Below are positions 52,896 to 61,245 of a stretch of 64,000 bases of DNA, piece by piece. Position 1 is the first letter of the stretch, and each line of letters starts with the position of its first letter. Under the pieces are notes generated by a model. It was not told where the DNA came from. It was given only the letters and a program-made list of their open reading frames with translations, and did not search any database. A program made the position numbers and the translations under genes. Source of the stretch: Bacteroidota bacterium (lineage in GTDB: Bacteria > Bacteroidota > Bacteroidia > Chitinophagales > Chitinophagaceae); the NCBI GenBank assembly GCA_023424015.1, contig JAFAEM010000031.1, positions 103,239-167,238 on the forward strand. Direction: 5' to 3'.

Positions 52896-53297
52896 ATGAA
52901 TGCTGAAATACTTATCATCATGGCAATTGGGCTCTCAGCGGGCATATTAAGCGGACTTGTCGGTGTGGGTGGCGGCCTGATCATAGTCCCGGCCCTGGTG
53001 TTCTTCCTTGGATTTAGTCAGCACCAGGCACAGGGAACTTCCCTGGGTTTACTATTGCTTCCCGTCGGTTTCCTGGCAGTGATCAATTATTATCAAAAAG
53101 GTAATGTCGATATTAAAGTAGTGCTGATCATGGCTATCACATTTGTGGCAGGCGGATGGCTGGGAAGTAAGCTGGCACTTCGCTTACCGGATGATATTGT
53201 AAAAAAAGTCTTTGCGGTACTGCTTTTTTATACCGCATTTAAACTACTGGGCTGGGACAAATCCATTTACCATTGGGTCAGGGATTTGGTACGGTAA
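52896..53297 (+). CDS. TauE/SafE-family half-length membrane protein
   Basis: The 133-residue protein starts at the second ATG (MNAEILIIMAIGLSAGI); the first ATG at 52872 overlaps the ppa stop and would add eight residues. Four helices are seen with SGLVGVGGGLIIVPALVFFLGFSQHQAQGTSL, the N-terminal half-motif of TauE/SafE transporters, and GGWLGSKLALRLPDDIVKKVFAVLLFYTAFKLL, the repeat end. It is about half the length of full transporters, so two copies probably pair. The substrate is unknown (sulfite or sulfonates in the family). The last 20 bases overlap the convergent NlpC/P60 gene. Confidence 0.8.
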   Translation: MNAEILIIMAIGLSAGILSGLVGVGGGLIIVPALVFFLGFSQHQAQGTSLGLLLLPVGFLAVINYYQKGNVDIKVVLIMAITFVAGGWLGSKLALRLPDDIVKKVFAVLLFYTAFKLLGWDKSIYHWVRDLVR

Positions 53298-54066
53298 TAT
53301 TACTATATCTTTTAATGATCCTTAGGGTGTGGGATCTTTTACCAGTGTCTCCATTTATAATACCTTTCTTATCTATGGAGTCAATCCTCACTTTACCGGA
53401 TGCGTGAATGATCTGATCGGGACCTAATAATATTCCAACATGAACAATTTCTTCCTTGTCATCAAAGAATGCCAGGTCTCCACATTCAGCATCCTTTAAT
53501 TTTTTCACCAAACGACCCTGCTGTGCCTGCTGCCAGGCATCCCTGGGCAGATCGATGCCCATCATTTTAAAATTTACCTGCACAAAACCGCTGCAATCGA
53601 CTCCCAAAATAGTGCGGCCACCCCATAGATAAGGAGCATTCAACCACTGAAAGCTTAATTGACGGATCAAAGACTCGCTCTGCTCCTGTTCTCTCCGATT
53701 GATACGAAAGCCTTCAAAAGCATAATTGGTACCCGCAATAACCCCGGTGTTTCGCTCCAGGGCCGGCAATGTAGCCCCAAGCGGTATCTGCATTTTCGCG
53801 TCCTTAATATCAATTGTGTTCAAGAGACCCCCTGTTACAAACGAACCAGCTGTATCTAAAGCGGACTGTTCCGCCTGGCCTATAAGATGGCGGGTAAGCC
53901 AGCCTTCATAGCCATCGTGAAGACTGCGAACTTTCACCCACAACTCATCTTTTTCCTTCAATATTTTCACGCTTTCTCCAAACAACAACTGGTTGGTCAT
54001 TTCACTCTGGTGCCTGGGTTTACGCCTCACGGCAGCAGCCGGTACTATTATTGATGCAAAATCCAT
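53278..54066 (-). CDS. NlpC/P60 cell-wall peptidase with SH3-like N-terminal region
   Basis: The 262-residue protein has an SH3-like N-terminal half (KILKEKDELWVKVRSLHDGYEGWL) and a C-terminal NlpC/P60 domain: catalytic Cys in ILGVDCSGFVQVNFKMMGIDLPRDAWQQAQQG (near residue 155) and His in EEIVHVGILLGPDQIIHASG. Such enzymes split gamma-D-Glu-diaminopimelate bonds in murein peptides. No clear signal peptide is present, so it is likely cytoplasmic or exported by another route, and may serve in muropeptide recycling. Confidence 0.9.
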   Translation of the reverse strand: MDFASIIVPAAAVRRKPRHQSEMTNQLLFGESVKILKEKDELWVKVRSLHDGYEGWLTRHLIGQAEQSALDTAGSFVTGGLLNTIDIKDAKMQIPLGATLPALERNTGVIAGTNYAFEGFRINRREQEQSESLIRQLSFQWLNAPYLWGGRTILGVDCSGFVQVNFKMMGIDLPRDAWQQAQQGRLVKKLKDAECGDLAFFDDKEEIVHVGILLGPDQIIHASGKVRIDSIDKKGIINGDTGKRSHTLRIIKRYSNITVPNP

Positions 54067-54170
54067 GATATAATTTCCCCGAAAATATTAAAATGTTAGT
54101 TACCTAATTGTTATGAAATTGTATCCTTTTTGCATCTATACATTTAAATCAAAATCACTATTTTCCTTCC

Positions 54171-54743
54171 GTGAAGGCAGATAATTATAACGATACCACC
54201 GACCGGGAGCTGCTCAACAACTTTTACGCCAGCCGCCAGAATGAATGGCTGGGTATTTTGTTGCAACGCTACACACTACTATTGCTGGGTGTATGTATGA
54301 AATACCTGAAAAACGAAGAAGATGCAAAAGACAGCGTACAACAGATCTATTTAAAAGTGATCCAGGAACTCCATAAATATAAAGTCGATTACTTCAAGTC
54401 ATGGTTGTACATGGTAGCAAAAAACCACTGCCTGATGAAGCTACGGGATAAAAATAATATGCTACCGGTAGAACTAACCGAAAAACTTACCGCTGCGCCG
54501 GCCGAAGAAACCGACTGGCAGGCACTGGTACAAAATGATCAGGCGCTGGACCATATGGAAGAATCCTTAAAGGAGCTCAATGTAGAACAAAAGCAATGTG
54601 TAACTTTGTTTTACCTTCAAAAGAAAAGCTACCAGGAGATCAGCGAGGAAACAGGTTATACCCTTATGCAGGTGAAAAGCTATATTCAAAATGGTAAGCG
54701 AAACCTGAAAACAATGATTGAAAAAAAGATGAAGCTGAAATGA
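54171..54743 (+). CDS. ECF-type RNA polymerase sigma factor
   Basis: The 190-residue protein starts at GTG (MKADNYNDTTDRELLNNFYAS). Region 2 lies near residues 25-95 (LGVCMKYLKNEEDAKDSVQQIYLKVIQELHKYKVDYFKSWLYMVAKNHCLMKLRD), and region 4 near 135-180 (LNVEQKQCVTLFYLQKKSYQEISEETGYTLMQVKSYIQNGKRNL). Its partner gene follows nine bases later. It is not the FecI type; it looks like the SigW/RpoE-like group used in envelope responses. Confidence 0.9.
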   Translation: MKADNYNDTTDRELLNNFYASRQNEWLGILLQRYTLLLLGVCMKYLKNEEDAKDSVQQIYLKVIQELHKYKVDYFKSWLYMVAKNHCLMKLRDKNNMLPVELTEKLTAAPAEETDWQALVQNDQALDHMEESLKELNVEQKQCVTLFYLQKKSYQEISEETGYTLMQVKSYIQNGKRNLKTMIEKKMKLK

Positions 54744-54752
54744 TGCACTGAT

Positions 54753-55115
54753 ATGCAGGAAAACCTCAAGGACATATTATCCCATCTTTCCCCCGATATT
54801 GACCAGGAAACACTGCTGCTTTACCTGCAGGACAAGCTCCCGGCCACTAAGAAGCACGAAGTGGAAAAAAGCCTTTCTTCCAATGAGTTTGCCAGCGATG
54901 CAATGGAAGGACTGCAACAATTCGGTGATAAAAAACAGATTGCCCACATGGTAGAAGTGCTCAATAGGGATCTTAAAAAGAAAGTCGCTCAAAAAATACA
55001 ACGGCGTGAAAAATTGAAGCTAAAAGACCAGACCTGGCTCTACCTGGCAATTTTTATTTTTATTCTCCTGATCGTACTTTGCTATATGGTTATTCATCGC
55101 ATGTTGCAGAACTAG
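54753..55115 (+). CDS. Probable anti-sigma membrane protein
   Basis: The 120-residue protein has a cytoplasmic helical part (residues 1-90) and one C-terminal membrane helix, TWLYLAIFIFILLIVLCYMVIH, near residues 94-115. The N-terminal LSHLSPDIDQETLLLYLQDKLPATKKHEVEKSLSSNEFASDAMEGL resembles the zinc-less anti-sigma domain of Bacteroidota (HE-free form, with 'FxxDAxEGL'). It lies next to the sigma factor, and overlaps the convergent deaminase gene by four bases. Its role as sigma partner is inferred from order and topology. Confidence 0.65.
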   Translation: MQENLKDILSHLSPDIDQETLLLYLQDKLPATKKHEVEKSLSSNEFASDAMEGLQQFGDKKQIAHMVEVLNRDLKKKVAQKIQRREKLKLKDQTWLYLAIFIFILLIVLCYMVIHRMLQN

Positions 55116-55591
55116 TACAATTTTTTATTGTCCATTAGTAGCCATTGATCAAACACCTCTTTCGCTGCAGGATGAGGATAATGTATAAATGGTATGGTAC
55201 GCTGATCCATTTCTGTACCGATCTGGTGATAAATAAACGCGTCATCAAACGAAATAGCCGCTGCCTCCTGCCTTGTATTTGCATACACTACCCTTGAGGG
55301 TCTGGCCCAATAGATCGCTCCCAGGCACATGGGACATGGTTCGCAACTCGCGAATACATCACAACCCGCGAGCTGGTAATCACCCATAGCCTGGCAGGCA
55401 TTCCTGATGGCAACCACTTCCGCGTGAGCCGTTGGATCGTTGGAAGAAATAACCATATTGTGTCCTTCACCAATTATTTCATCACCTTTTGCAATAACAC
55501 AACCGAAAGGACCGCCGTGACCTTCCTGCATACCCTTTACCGATAATGCGATCGCTCGTTCTAATAAGCGCTTATCCCTATCTGAAATCAT
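55112..55591 (-). CDS. Guanine deaminase (cytidine-deaminase fold)
   Basis: The 159-residue zinc enzyme closely follows the Bacillus subtilis GuaD pattern: GGPFGCVIAKGDEIIGEGHN, DPTAHAEVVAIRNAC (zinc His and catalytic Glu), SCEPCPMCLGAIYWAR (two zinc Cys), SFDDAFIYHQIG, and the tail NKKLY that in GuaD closes the partner's active site. It converts guanine to xanthine for nitrogen recycling. The tRNA adenosine deaminase TadA is less likely, because the YWAR and FDDAFIY segments are GuaD-like. Confidence 0.88.
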   Translation of the reverse strand: MISDRDKRLLERAIALSVKGMQEGHGGPFGCVIAKGDEIIGEGHNMVISSNDPTAHAEVVAIRNACQAMGDYQLAGCDVFASCEPCPMCLGAIYWARPSRVVYANTRQEAAAISFDDAFIYHQIGTEMDQRTIPFIHYPHPAAKEVFDQWLLMDNKKLY

Positions 55592-55766
55592 CTTAATACT
55601 ATCGTATAAATGAATTAAAACTGTGAATTTCAGAGCAGTTATTCACATTTTATCACCGGGAAACTGCTCCAATATGAAGTTACTATTAATTTTAGGTTAT
55701 CATTATTCATACGTTCACAAAACTTCCTATTTTTTCCGCGGATTTCAAACCAATAAACGTTTTGTT

Positions 55767-56261
55767 ATGAGATGGGAAACCGTAACCTCTTCGATCGGGC
55801 AGACAGTCTTTACATTATGGAACAACGGACGAAAACTGACTACACTTGTCTTTAATGCCACTTCCAATGCTGCCCGTATTGAATATGCTAATGAAAAACG
55901 TGTCGTCCTCATCCGTGACGAAGGTTTTTTGAAAAATAAAACTGTTCTGCGCAATGAATACGGCATCAGGATCGGACATACAGGTTCTGAACATAACGAA
56001 AATTATATTGTCCTAAATGACGAGCGTTACTTCTACGCTGTCGATCATGATAAAAAACCAGCTCTGAGGATTTACAAAGATTCAAAAGATCAGCCGCTGG
56101 CAGTATGCGAACTAAATATCCATGAGGGGTTGTTATCAAGGGCCGGCTCTAAGATCAATATTGCACAGAAAACACTTTACAGTCTTCTGATCGGGCTTTG
56201 CTGGCATTTATTCAATCCATCAACTGAAATAAGTAAAAAAATCGAATTGGGTCTTCAATAA
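55767..56261 (+). CDS. Hypothetical protein
   Basis: The 164-residue protein starts at ATG 55767 (MRWETVTSSIGQTVFTLWNNGRKL); the frame is open 48 codons upstream but that part has unusual composition and no other start support. It is soluble and beta-rich (LVFNATSNAARIEYANEKRVVLIRDEGFLKNKTVLRNEYGIRIG), ending in a hydrophobic helix (KTLYSLLIGLCWHLF). It resembles small tubby/LURP-like proteins in length and pattern, but no family was recognised with confidence. It ends three bases before the convergent Mur ligase. Confidence 0.5.
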   Translation: MRWETVTSSIGQTVFTLWNNGRKLTTLVFNATSNAARIEYANEKRVVLIRDEGFLKNKTVLRNEYGIRIGHTGSEHNENYIVLNDERYFYAVDHDKKPALRIYKDSKDQPLAVCELNIHEGLLSRAGSKINIAQKTLYSLLIGLCWHLFNPSTEISKKIELGLQ

Positions 56262-56263
56262 GA

Positions 56264-57640
56264 TCACAACCGTTCCCAGGTTGTTTTTGAAAACTGCTCC
56301 AGCGAGGGATCACGGGCTCCCATCAACAACAATACGCAATTATTTGTCAAATGGGACCTGAGTGTTTCGAGTAAATGAACCCGATTCTCGACAAAAAACG
56401 CTTTTTTATTTCTTGCTTTGAGATCCATGATCAGGTCGTTGGCAGAAATATCTTTCACCGTGGTACCGCCCGCGTAAAATATTTCACTCATCCATATTTC
56501 ATCTTCATCGCGTAATGCATTCGCGATTTCTTCCACAAAATCTTCACGCAAAAACTTAGTAGGGCCATATCCATGTGGCTGAAACCACGCTACAACTTTC
56601 GGCGCAATTGGCTGGCAGGCACGAATAGCCGCCGCACATTTTACCGGGTTGTGCGCAAAATCATCAATCACCCAAACCCCACTTTTATGTCCCAGCACCT
56701 GGTTTCTCCGATAAATGCCTTCATATCCGGCTAAGGCACTCGCGCTGGTTGACAGGAGTATGCCAAGTTTTGCAGCGACAGTCGCGGCAGCCAGTGCGTT
56801 TTCCATATTGTGTCGACCTAACAGGTTCAGGTTAAAAGGTTCTCCATTTATATTGAATGAGATTTTCAGTCCATCCTGCCTGAAACCACTGGCGATAAAG
56901 CCAACACCATCCTGCTGCTCTATTGAAAAATCATGCCTGGCATCCTGAGTAAATTCCCTGGTAGCTGCATGTGATTGATTTACGATAAACTGGTTGCTGT
57001 TTTGCCGGAACACCTGGAATACCTCTCTCAATACTGACAATTCCTTATGATCTTTCTCAATATTTAAGAGCACGCCGATCTCGGGTTTGTATTGCACAAT
57101 GGAACCATCGCTTTCGTCGGCTTCAATTACCAGCCATTCACCACTACCTACTTTCGCGTTACCGATCTTTCCTTTTTTGATCAGGCTAACCAAACCCGCA
57201 CCACTGATGATACCCGGATCAAGCCCGGCAAACTCCAGTATCTCAAAAAGCATGGCACTGGTGGTACTCTTACCACTGGTTCCTCCAACCGCAATTGTCT
57301 TTTTACTGGCAGCAATCAATGAAAGTAATTCCGAACGTTTTATGATCGGAATATTCAGCGCCTTCGCTTTTTGTACTTCCACGACGGTATCTTCCACAGC
57401 TGCAGACACAACAATCAAATCATTTGCAGAACTTATACCGTCACCATCCTGCGGATAACAGGTAATGCCTTCTGCTTCCAGTTTCGCTCTGACCTCACCT
57501 GCATCACCAGTATTAAAAAACCTGTCGCTGCCGGAAACATCCTTTCCAATTCCTTTTAAATACTGCGCAATCGCACTCATGCCTGCCCCGGCAATACCAA
57601 CAAAATAAGGGCTTTTAAAATCGTCTATTGATTGAACCAT
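56264..57640 (-). CDS. Mur ligase family protein (MurC/Mpl-like)
   Basis: The 458-residue protein starts at the ATG giving MVQSIDDFKSPYFVGIAGAGMSAIAQYL; an ATG 10 codons upstream sits in unlikely sequence. Domain 1 binds UDP-MurNAc (GAGMSAIAQYLKGIGKDVSGSDR). Domain 2 has the ATP loop VGGTSGKSTTSAM and IEADESDGSIVQY. Domain 3 has DDFAHNPVKC. The ATP loop has Ser where MurC and Mpl usually have His (GTHGKTTT), and DDFAHNP replaces DDYAHHP. It is probably a muropeptide-recycling or MurC-paralogue enzyme, with exact substrate unclear. It stands away from the dcw cluster. Confidence 0.83.
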   Translation of the reverse strand: MVQSIDDFKSPYFVGIAGAGMSAIAQYLKGIGKDVSGSDRFFNTGDAGEVRAKLEAEGITCYPQDGDGISSANDLIVVSAAVEDTVVEVQKAKALNIPIIKRSELLSLIAASKKTIAVGGTSGKSTTSAMLFEILEFAGLDPGIISGAGLVSLIKKGKIGNAKVGSGEWLVIEADESDGSIVQYKPEIGVLLNIEKDHKELSVLREVFQVFRQNSNQFIVNQSHAATREFTQDARHDFSIEQQDGVGFIASGFRQDGLKISFNINGEPFNLNLLGRHNMENALAAATVAAKLGILLSTSASALAGYEGIYRRNQVLGHKSGVWVIDDFAHNPVKCAAAIRACQPIAPKVVAWFQPHGYGPTKFLREDFVEEIANALRDEDEIWMSEIFYAGGTTVKDISANDLIMDLKARNKKAFFVENRVHLLETLRSHLTNNCVLLLMGARDPSLEQFSKTTWERL

Positions 57641-57738
57641 ACGGCAAAATAAGATAATTGTACACGTCAATACATTTTAGCAACAGAGAGTTTGCTATCA
57701 GACCTGGGTTCCTAATCCCCAATCCCCTCTTCCAACTC

Positions 57739-58242
57739 TCAACCCTTCTTCTGCGACCGGATCATTTCCGCAAAATTCATCCCCAAAGCAAGTGAATTAA
57801 CCGCCAACGCAATACGCTTTGTTCTTGTCGCGTCAGTTTTCGCGGAATCAATCCATTTGCTGTAATAGTTTTGAAACGATTTCGGCATAGCCTCAAAAGC
57901 CTGCTTTGCCTTCGGCTCATCAGTCAGGCATTCCAGGAAATCGGGGTTTACCTGGTAATGAGTTTTATCAACTTCCAGTTGCACCTGCAACATGGCCCCA
58001 TGTTTTTTACCCGTTCCTTTTCGCATGGCAGTGTTGATTGCAATGATAAAATTGCCTCCACCCATGGGTATCGTTGCTACACCCGATATTTTAAACTTGT
58101 CGAGACGACCTTTTACGCGGAAAGATTTTTTATTGCCGGGTAAAAGTTGCTGGGCAAGGTCGGCGGGTATTTCAATATAGGACCAGCCGGTTTTCTCACC
58201 CTGCTTTTCAAATTTGTGTATCGTTGTAATAAAACGCACCAT
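57739..58242 (-). CDS. DUF1905 plus YdeI-type C-terminal protein
   Basis: The 167-residue protein has an N-terminal DUF1905 beta barrel (TGWSYIEIPADLAQQLLPGNKKSFRVKGRLDKFKISGVATIPMGGGNFIIAINTAMRKGTGKKHGAMLQVQLEVD) and a C-terminal YdeI/bacteriocin-protection-type helical part (LTDEPKAKQAFEAMPKSFQNYYSKWIDSAKTDATRTKRI). The two-domain arrangement is a known one in Bacteroidota. Function is not established. It is transcribed alone. Confidence 0.8.
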   Translation of the reverse strand: MVRFITTIHKFEKQGEKTGWSYIEIPADLAQQLLPGNKKSFRVKGRLDKFKISGVATIPMGGGNFIIAINTAMRKGTGKKHGAMLQVQLEVDKTHYQVNPDFLECLTDEPKAKQAFEAMPKSFQNYYSKWIDSAKTDATRTKRIALAVNSLALGMNFAEMIRSQKKG

Positions 58243-58341
58243 ATCGGCAAATAAACTTAGGACATATTTTAGAAAAAAGAATGGTCAAAACTCCAGTTCT
58301 AAAAATTTGATTTTAACTTCCACCTAACTAATAGCCATCAT

Positions 58342-59757
58342 ATGAAAAAGCATTGGTTTTTACTTTTGTTTTCCTGTCTACTCTTTTCTGTTTCAGCAAT
58401 CGGAAAAATTCGCCTGCCCGCTGCTGTAGGCAGCAACATGGTCTTGCAACAACATTCGAAGATTGCCATATGGGGTTGGTCGGATCCGGGTGAAAAAATA
58501 TATGTGACCACATCCTGGGACAATAAGTTGGACTCCACGGAGGCTACAGGCGCAGCAAAATGGAAAATCAATATCAACACACCATCGGCCGGTGGTCCAT
58601 ATACTATCGCATTCAGGGGCCACAATACCATCCTACTCGACAATATCCTGATCGGTGAAGTATGGGTCTGTTCGGGACAATCCAATATGGAATGGAGCAG
58701 TTATCACAACCTCAAACAAATCATCGACGAGCTGCCACATGCTGGCAACAATAATATCCGCCTGTTTCATGTCACTAAAACAACATCGTCCTTTCCGCAA
58801 GACGATTTGCCCGGTGAATGGAAAGTTAGTTCATCCGAATCTTTGAAAGGCTTTAGTGCCGTGGGATATTTTTTCGGAAAAAAATTGCAGCATGAGCTTG
58901 GTGTACCGGTCGGCCTGATCAATGCCAGCTGGGGAGGAACACCCGCTGAAACCTGGACGCCTGAACCGGTTGTCAATACCGACAATGAACTGAAATCCGC
59001 TGCGGGCTTATTAAAACCAAACAGATGGTGGCCCATAGATCCCGGTCTTGCTTACAACGCGATGATTGCACCGCTGACAGCATTTCCGATCGCGGGAGCA
59101 ATCTGGTACCAGGGCGAAAGCAATACCGGTACCTCTGCAACGTATCAAAAACTATTCACCGCGATGATCGACAGCTGGCGAAAAGCCTGGCAAAAGGAAT
59201 TTCCTTTTTACTATGTGCAAATTGCGCCCTTCGATTATGGTAGCGGTCAAAACGGAGCCCTGCTGCGGGAACAACAATCCCGTTCATCATCATATCCCAA
59301 TACCGGAATGGTAGTGATCACTGACCTGGTGGATAATATCAAGGATATCCATCCCCAAAATAAACTCGATGTGGCCAATCGACTTGCCAATTGGGCACTG
59401 GCGAAGACTTATAATAAATATGATGGTGCATATAAAAGCCCTGTTTTCAAAAACATGGAAATCACAAAAGATAAAGTGAACGTTTATTTTGATAATGCAC
59501 CCACTGGGCTTGTAATCAAAGGAAAAAAAGCAACCGACTTTTACATTGCCGGGGAAGATCAAAACTTTATGCCTGCAGATGTAAAAATTGAGAAAGATAA
59601 AATTGTGTTGACAAATAAGACTGTCAAAGCACCGGTAGCGGTACGATTTGGATTCAGTAATACCGCGATGCCCAACCTGTTTAGCAAAGAGGGTTTACCG
59701 GTTACCCCTTTCCGTACCGACAACTGGGATGTACTCACCATCAAAAGCAACGATTAA
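58342..59757 (+). CDS. Sialate O-acetylesterase-like SGNH esterase
   Basis: The 471-residue exported protein (signal peptide MKKHWFLLLFSCLLFSVSAIG) has an SGNH-type core: the nucleophile motif VWVCSGQSNMEW (Ser near residue 115), VGLINASWGGTPAETWTP, IWYQGESNTG (Gly/Asn oxyanion blocks) and DIHPQNKLDVANRLA with the Asp-x-x-His dyad. Such enzymes (CE20/SASA-type) remove acetyl groups from sialic acids or plant-wall sugars. Beta-rich domains flank the core at both ends. It is two bases upstream of a YciI protein. Confidence 0.88.
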   Translation: MKKHWFLLLFSCLLFSVSAIGKIRLPAAVGSNMVLQQHSKIAIWGWSDPGEKIYVTTSWDNKLDSTEATGAAKWKININTPSAGGPYTIAFRGHNTILLDNILIGEVWVCSGQSNMEWSSYHNLKQIIDELPHAGNNNIRLFHVTKTTSSFPQDDLPGEWKVSSSESLKGFSAVGYFFGKKLQHELGVPVGLINASWGGTPAETWTPEPVVNTDNELKSAAGLLKPNRWWPIDPGLAYNAMIAPLTAFPIAGAIWYQGESNTGTSATYQKLFTAMIDSWRKAWQKEFPFYYVQIAPFDYGSGQNGALLREQQSRSSSYPNTGMVVITDLVDNIKDIHPQNKLDVANRLANWALAKTYNKYDGAYKSPVFKNMEITKDKVNVYFDNAPTGLVIKGKKATDFYIAGEDQNFMPADVKIEKDKIVLTNKTVKAPVAVRFGFSNTAMPNLFSKEGLPVTPFRTDNWDVLTIKSND

Positions 59758-59759
59758 AC

Positions 59760-60050
59760 ATGCAACAATACATTATTTATGCCTGGGATGGCACCGATGA
59801 GCAGGCCCTGGAACGCAGGATGAATGCGCGTCCTTCGCACTTCGAAAGAGCCGCAGCGCTGAAAGCAAGTGGCAATTTCATTTTGGGCGGTGCCATGCTC
59901 AATGATGAGGGTAAAATGATCGGTTCAACCATGGTGGTTCAATTTGAAACACCCGATGGCCTTCAGGGATGGCTGGACACCGAACCCTATGTACTCGGAA
60001 ATGTTTGGGAAAGGATCGAAACCAGGCCATTTAGGGTTGCAGCTGTATAA
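59760..60050 (+). CDS. YciI-family protein
   Basis: The 96-residue ferredoxin-like fold protein reads MQQYIIYAWDGTDEQALERRMNARPSHFERAAALKASGNFILGGAMLNDEGKMIGSTMVV. It has the RxxHxxR-like His pattern of the family and a conserved SxxGWLDxxPYVxGxVW close. Function unclear; relatives include chlorinated-catechol muconolactone-like enzymes. It likely shares a transcript with the esterase. Confidence 0.85.
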   Translation: MQQYIIYAWDGTDEQALERRMNARPSHFERAAALKASGNFILGGAMLNDEGKMIGSTMVVQFETPDGLQGWLDTEPYVLGNVWERIETRPFRVAAV

Positions 60051-60091
60051 AAACAGCCTGCGAACAACAATGAGCGAATTCGTTTGATCAA

Positions 60092-60601
60092 TTAACGGTT
60101 AATTACTCTCGCGGTCACCAATAACTGCCCCGTATGACGCTGCGTATGTTCAGCTGCATGGAAAAGCAGGCCTATTACGTTAGAAGGAATTTGCCTGCGT
60201 CCTACATATCTTGTCTCCAATAGAGTACTCTCGTTCTGAATGGATCTTAAAAATTCCAGTGATACGCTAATTTGCCGGCCGAGCTGATTTAAAAGACCGT
60301 TTACCGTCAGGGAAGGATTTTCTCTTCCTTCAGTTTTCAGGTATTCGAGTTGTTCTGATGAAAGCTGTAATCCCCGCGCATACGTAAACAATCGGTCGAG
60401 TACGCCGGCAATATGTTGTAAGTGAAAACCGACAGAAGCTACGCCGCCTGGCTTCTGCCATAGATCTTCGTTTGCAAATCCTTCTGTTACTTCCCCGATT
60501 TCCCTTTGGGCTTGTAAAATTGCATGCGCGGCGGGTTGTAAGAGTGGAATAATGCCATCAATAGGTCCGGATAACCAGAATTCTGTTTGTGGAGTCGTCA
60601 T
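60092..60601 (-). CDS. DinB-family metalloprotein
   Basis: The 169-residue four-helix bundle has the three metal histidines in place: FHLQHIAGVLDRLFTYARG (first His pair region near residue 54) and LLFHAAEHTQRHTGQLLVTARV (HxxxHxxxHxGQ). This is a complete site, unlike the 37109 paralogue. Substrate unknown. It stands between convergent YciI and divergent RRM genes. Confidence 0.88.
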   Translation of the reverse strand: MTTPQTEFWLSGPIDGIIPLLQPAAHAILQAQREIGEVTEGFANEDLWQKPGGVASVGFHLQHIAGVLDRLFTYARGLQLSSEQLEYLKTEGRENPSLTVNGLLNQLGRQISVSLEFLRSIQNESTLLETRYVGRRQIPSNVIGLLFHAAEHTQRHTGQLLVTARVINR

Positions 60602-60707
60602 TTCAAAAATAATTAGTGAATTTACGATAGCCGGTGTGTTTATAGCCTGCTTTATTGTGTTTTCAAAGTATTTGCAAAATTATAAGTAAAACCTCAGGAT
60701 AATAACT

Positions 60708-60715
60708 TACCTTTG
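60708..60715 (+). promoter_or_regulatory. -7 promoter box of the RRM gene
   Basis: TACCTTTG is a perfect TAnnTTTG box, giving a start near 60719 and a leader of about 122 bases. No -33 element is seen at the right spacing. Confidence 0.55.
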
Positions 60716-60840
60716 CGGCGTTAATTTGAGTAACACAGTTTTTTGTAATTGAACGATTTATTCTGCTACGCATTCTGCTAATAGTTAGTCTTCTTTACCC
60801 TGCGTTTTTCTCAAGTATTGTTTATAATTTAATTTTTAAG

Positions 60841-61128
60841 ATGAACATTTACGTTTCAAACTTAAGCTTCGCTGTTCAAGACGAAGATCTGAGAGAGTTT
60901 TTCACTGAGTATGGCGAAGTATCTTCTGCCAAAGTAATTAAGGACAAATTCACTAACCGTAGCAAAGGTTTCGGTTTCGTGGAAATGCCTGATGATGCAG
61001 CTGCTCAAAAAGCAATTGCTGAACTGGATGGCGGTATTGTAGAAGGCCGTGCTATCAAAGTAATGGTAGCTAAGCCAAGGGAAGAAAGAAGTAACAACAG
61101 GCCTTCTTATTCCAACAGCCGTTGGTAA
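60841..61128 (+). CDS. Single RRM RNA-binding protein
   Basis: The 95-residue protein is one RNA-recognition motif with RNP2 IYVSNLSF (residues 3-10) and RNP1 KGFGFVEM (near residue 42), followed by a short Arg/Asn/Ser-rich tail (REERSNNRPSYSNSRW). Bacterial RRM proteins of this type bind mRNA and often respond to cold. The long AT-rich leader and strong terminator fit a highly regulated single gene. No RNA target is evident. Confidence 0.93.
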   Translation: MNIYVSNLSFAVQDEDLREFFTEYGEVSSAKVIKDKFTNRSKGFGFVEMPDDAAAQKAIAELDGGIVEGRAIKVMVAKPREERSNNRPSYSNSRW

Positions 61129-61156
61129 TTGATCACAACAATTATTAAACAGATAC

Positions 61157-61187
61157 GGGAGAGTCTTTTGACTCTCTCTTTTTTTTG
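61157..61187 (+). terminator. Intrinsic terminator of the RRM gene
   Basis: A nine-base stem (GGGAGAGTC / GACTCTCTC, 61157-61165 and 61170-61178) closes a TTTT loop and is followed by eight T. Its twin, slightly degraded, occurs at 63914-63946. Confidence 0.93.
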
Positions 61188-61194
61188 CCAGGGC

Positions 61195-61225
61195 ATAAAA
61201 AAACCGCCCCGTTTCCGGAGCGGTT
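61195..61225 (-). terminator. Intrinsic terminator of the thioredoxin-like gene
   Basis: On the minus strand AACCGC...GCGGTT closes a hairpin with one mismatch, followed by TTTTTTT. It sits 20 bases after the stop codon. Confidence 0.85.
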
Positions 61226-61245
61226 ATAGTACTTACTACAATTAT

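Noticed and set aside
60604..60611. TATTTTTG just upstream of the second DinB gene (minus strand) as a promoter
   Set aside because: Only two bases separate it from the ATG and no -33 element is seen, so the start site would fall inside the gene.
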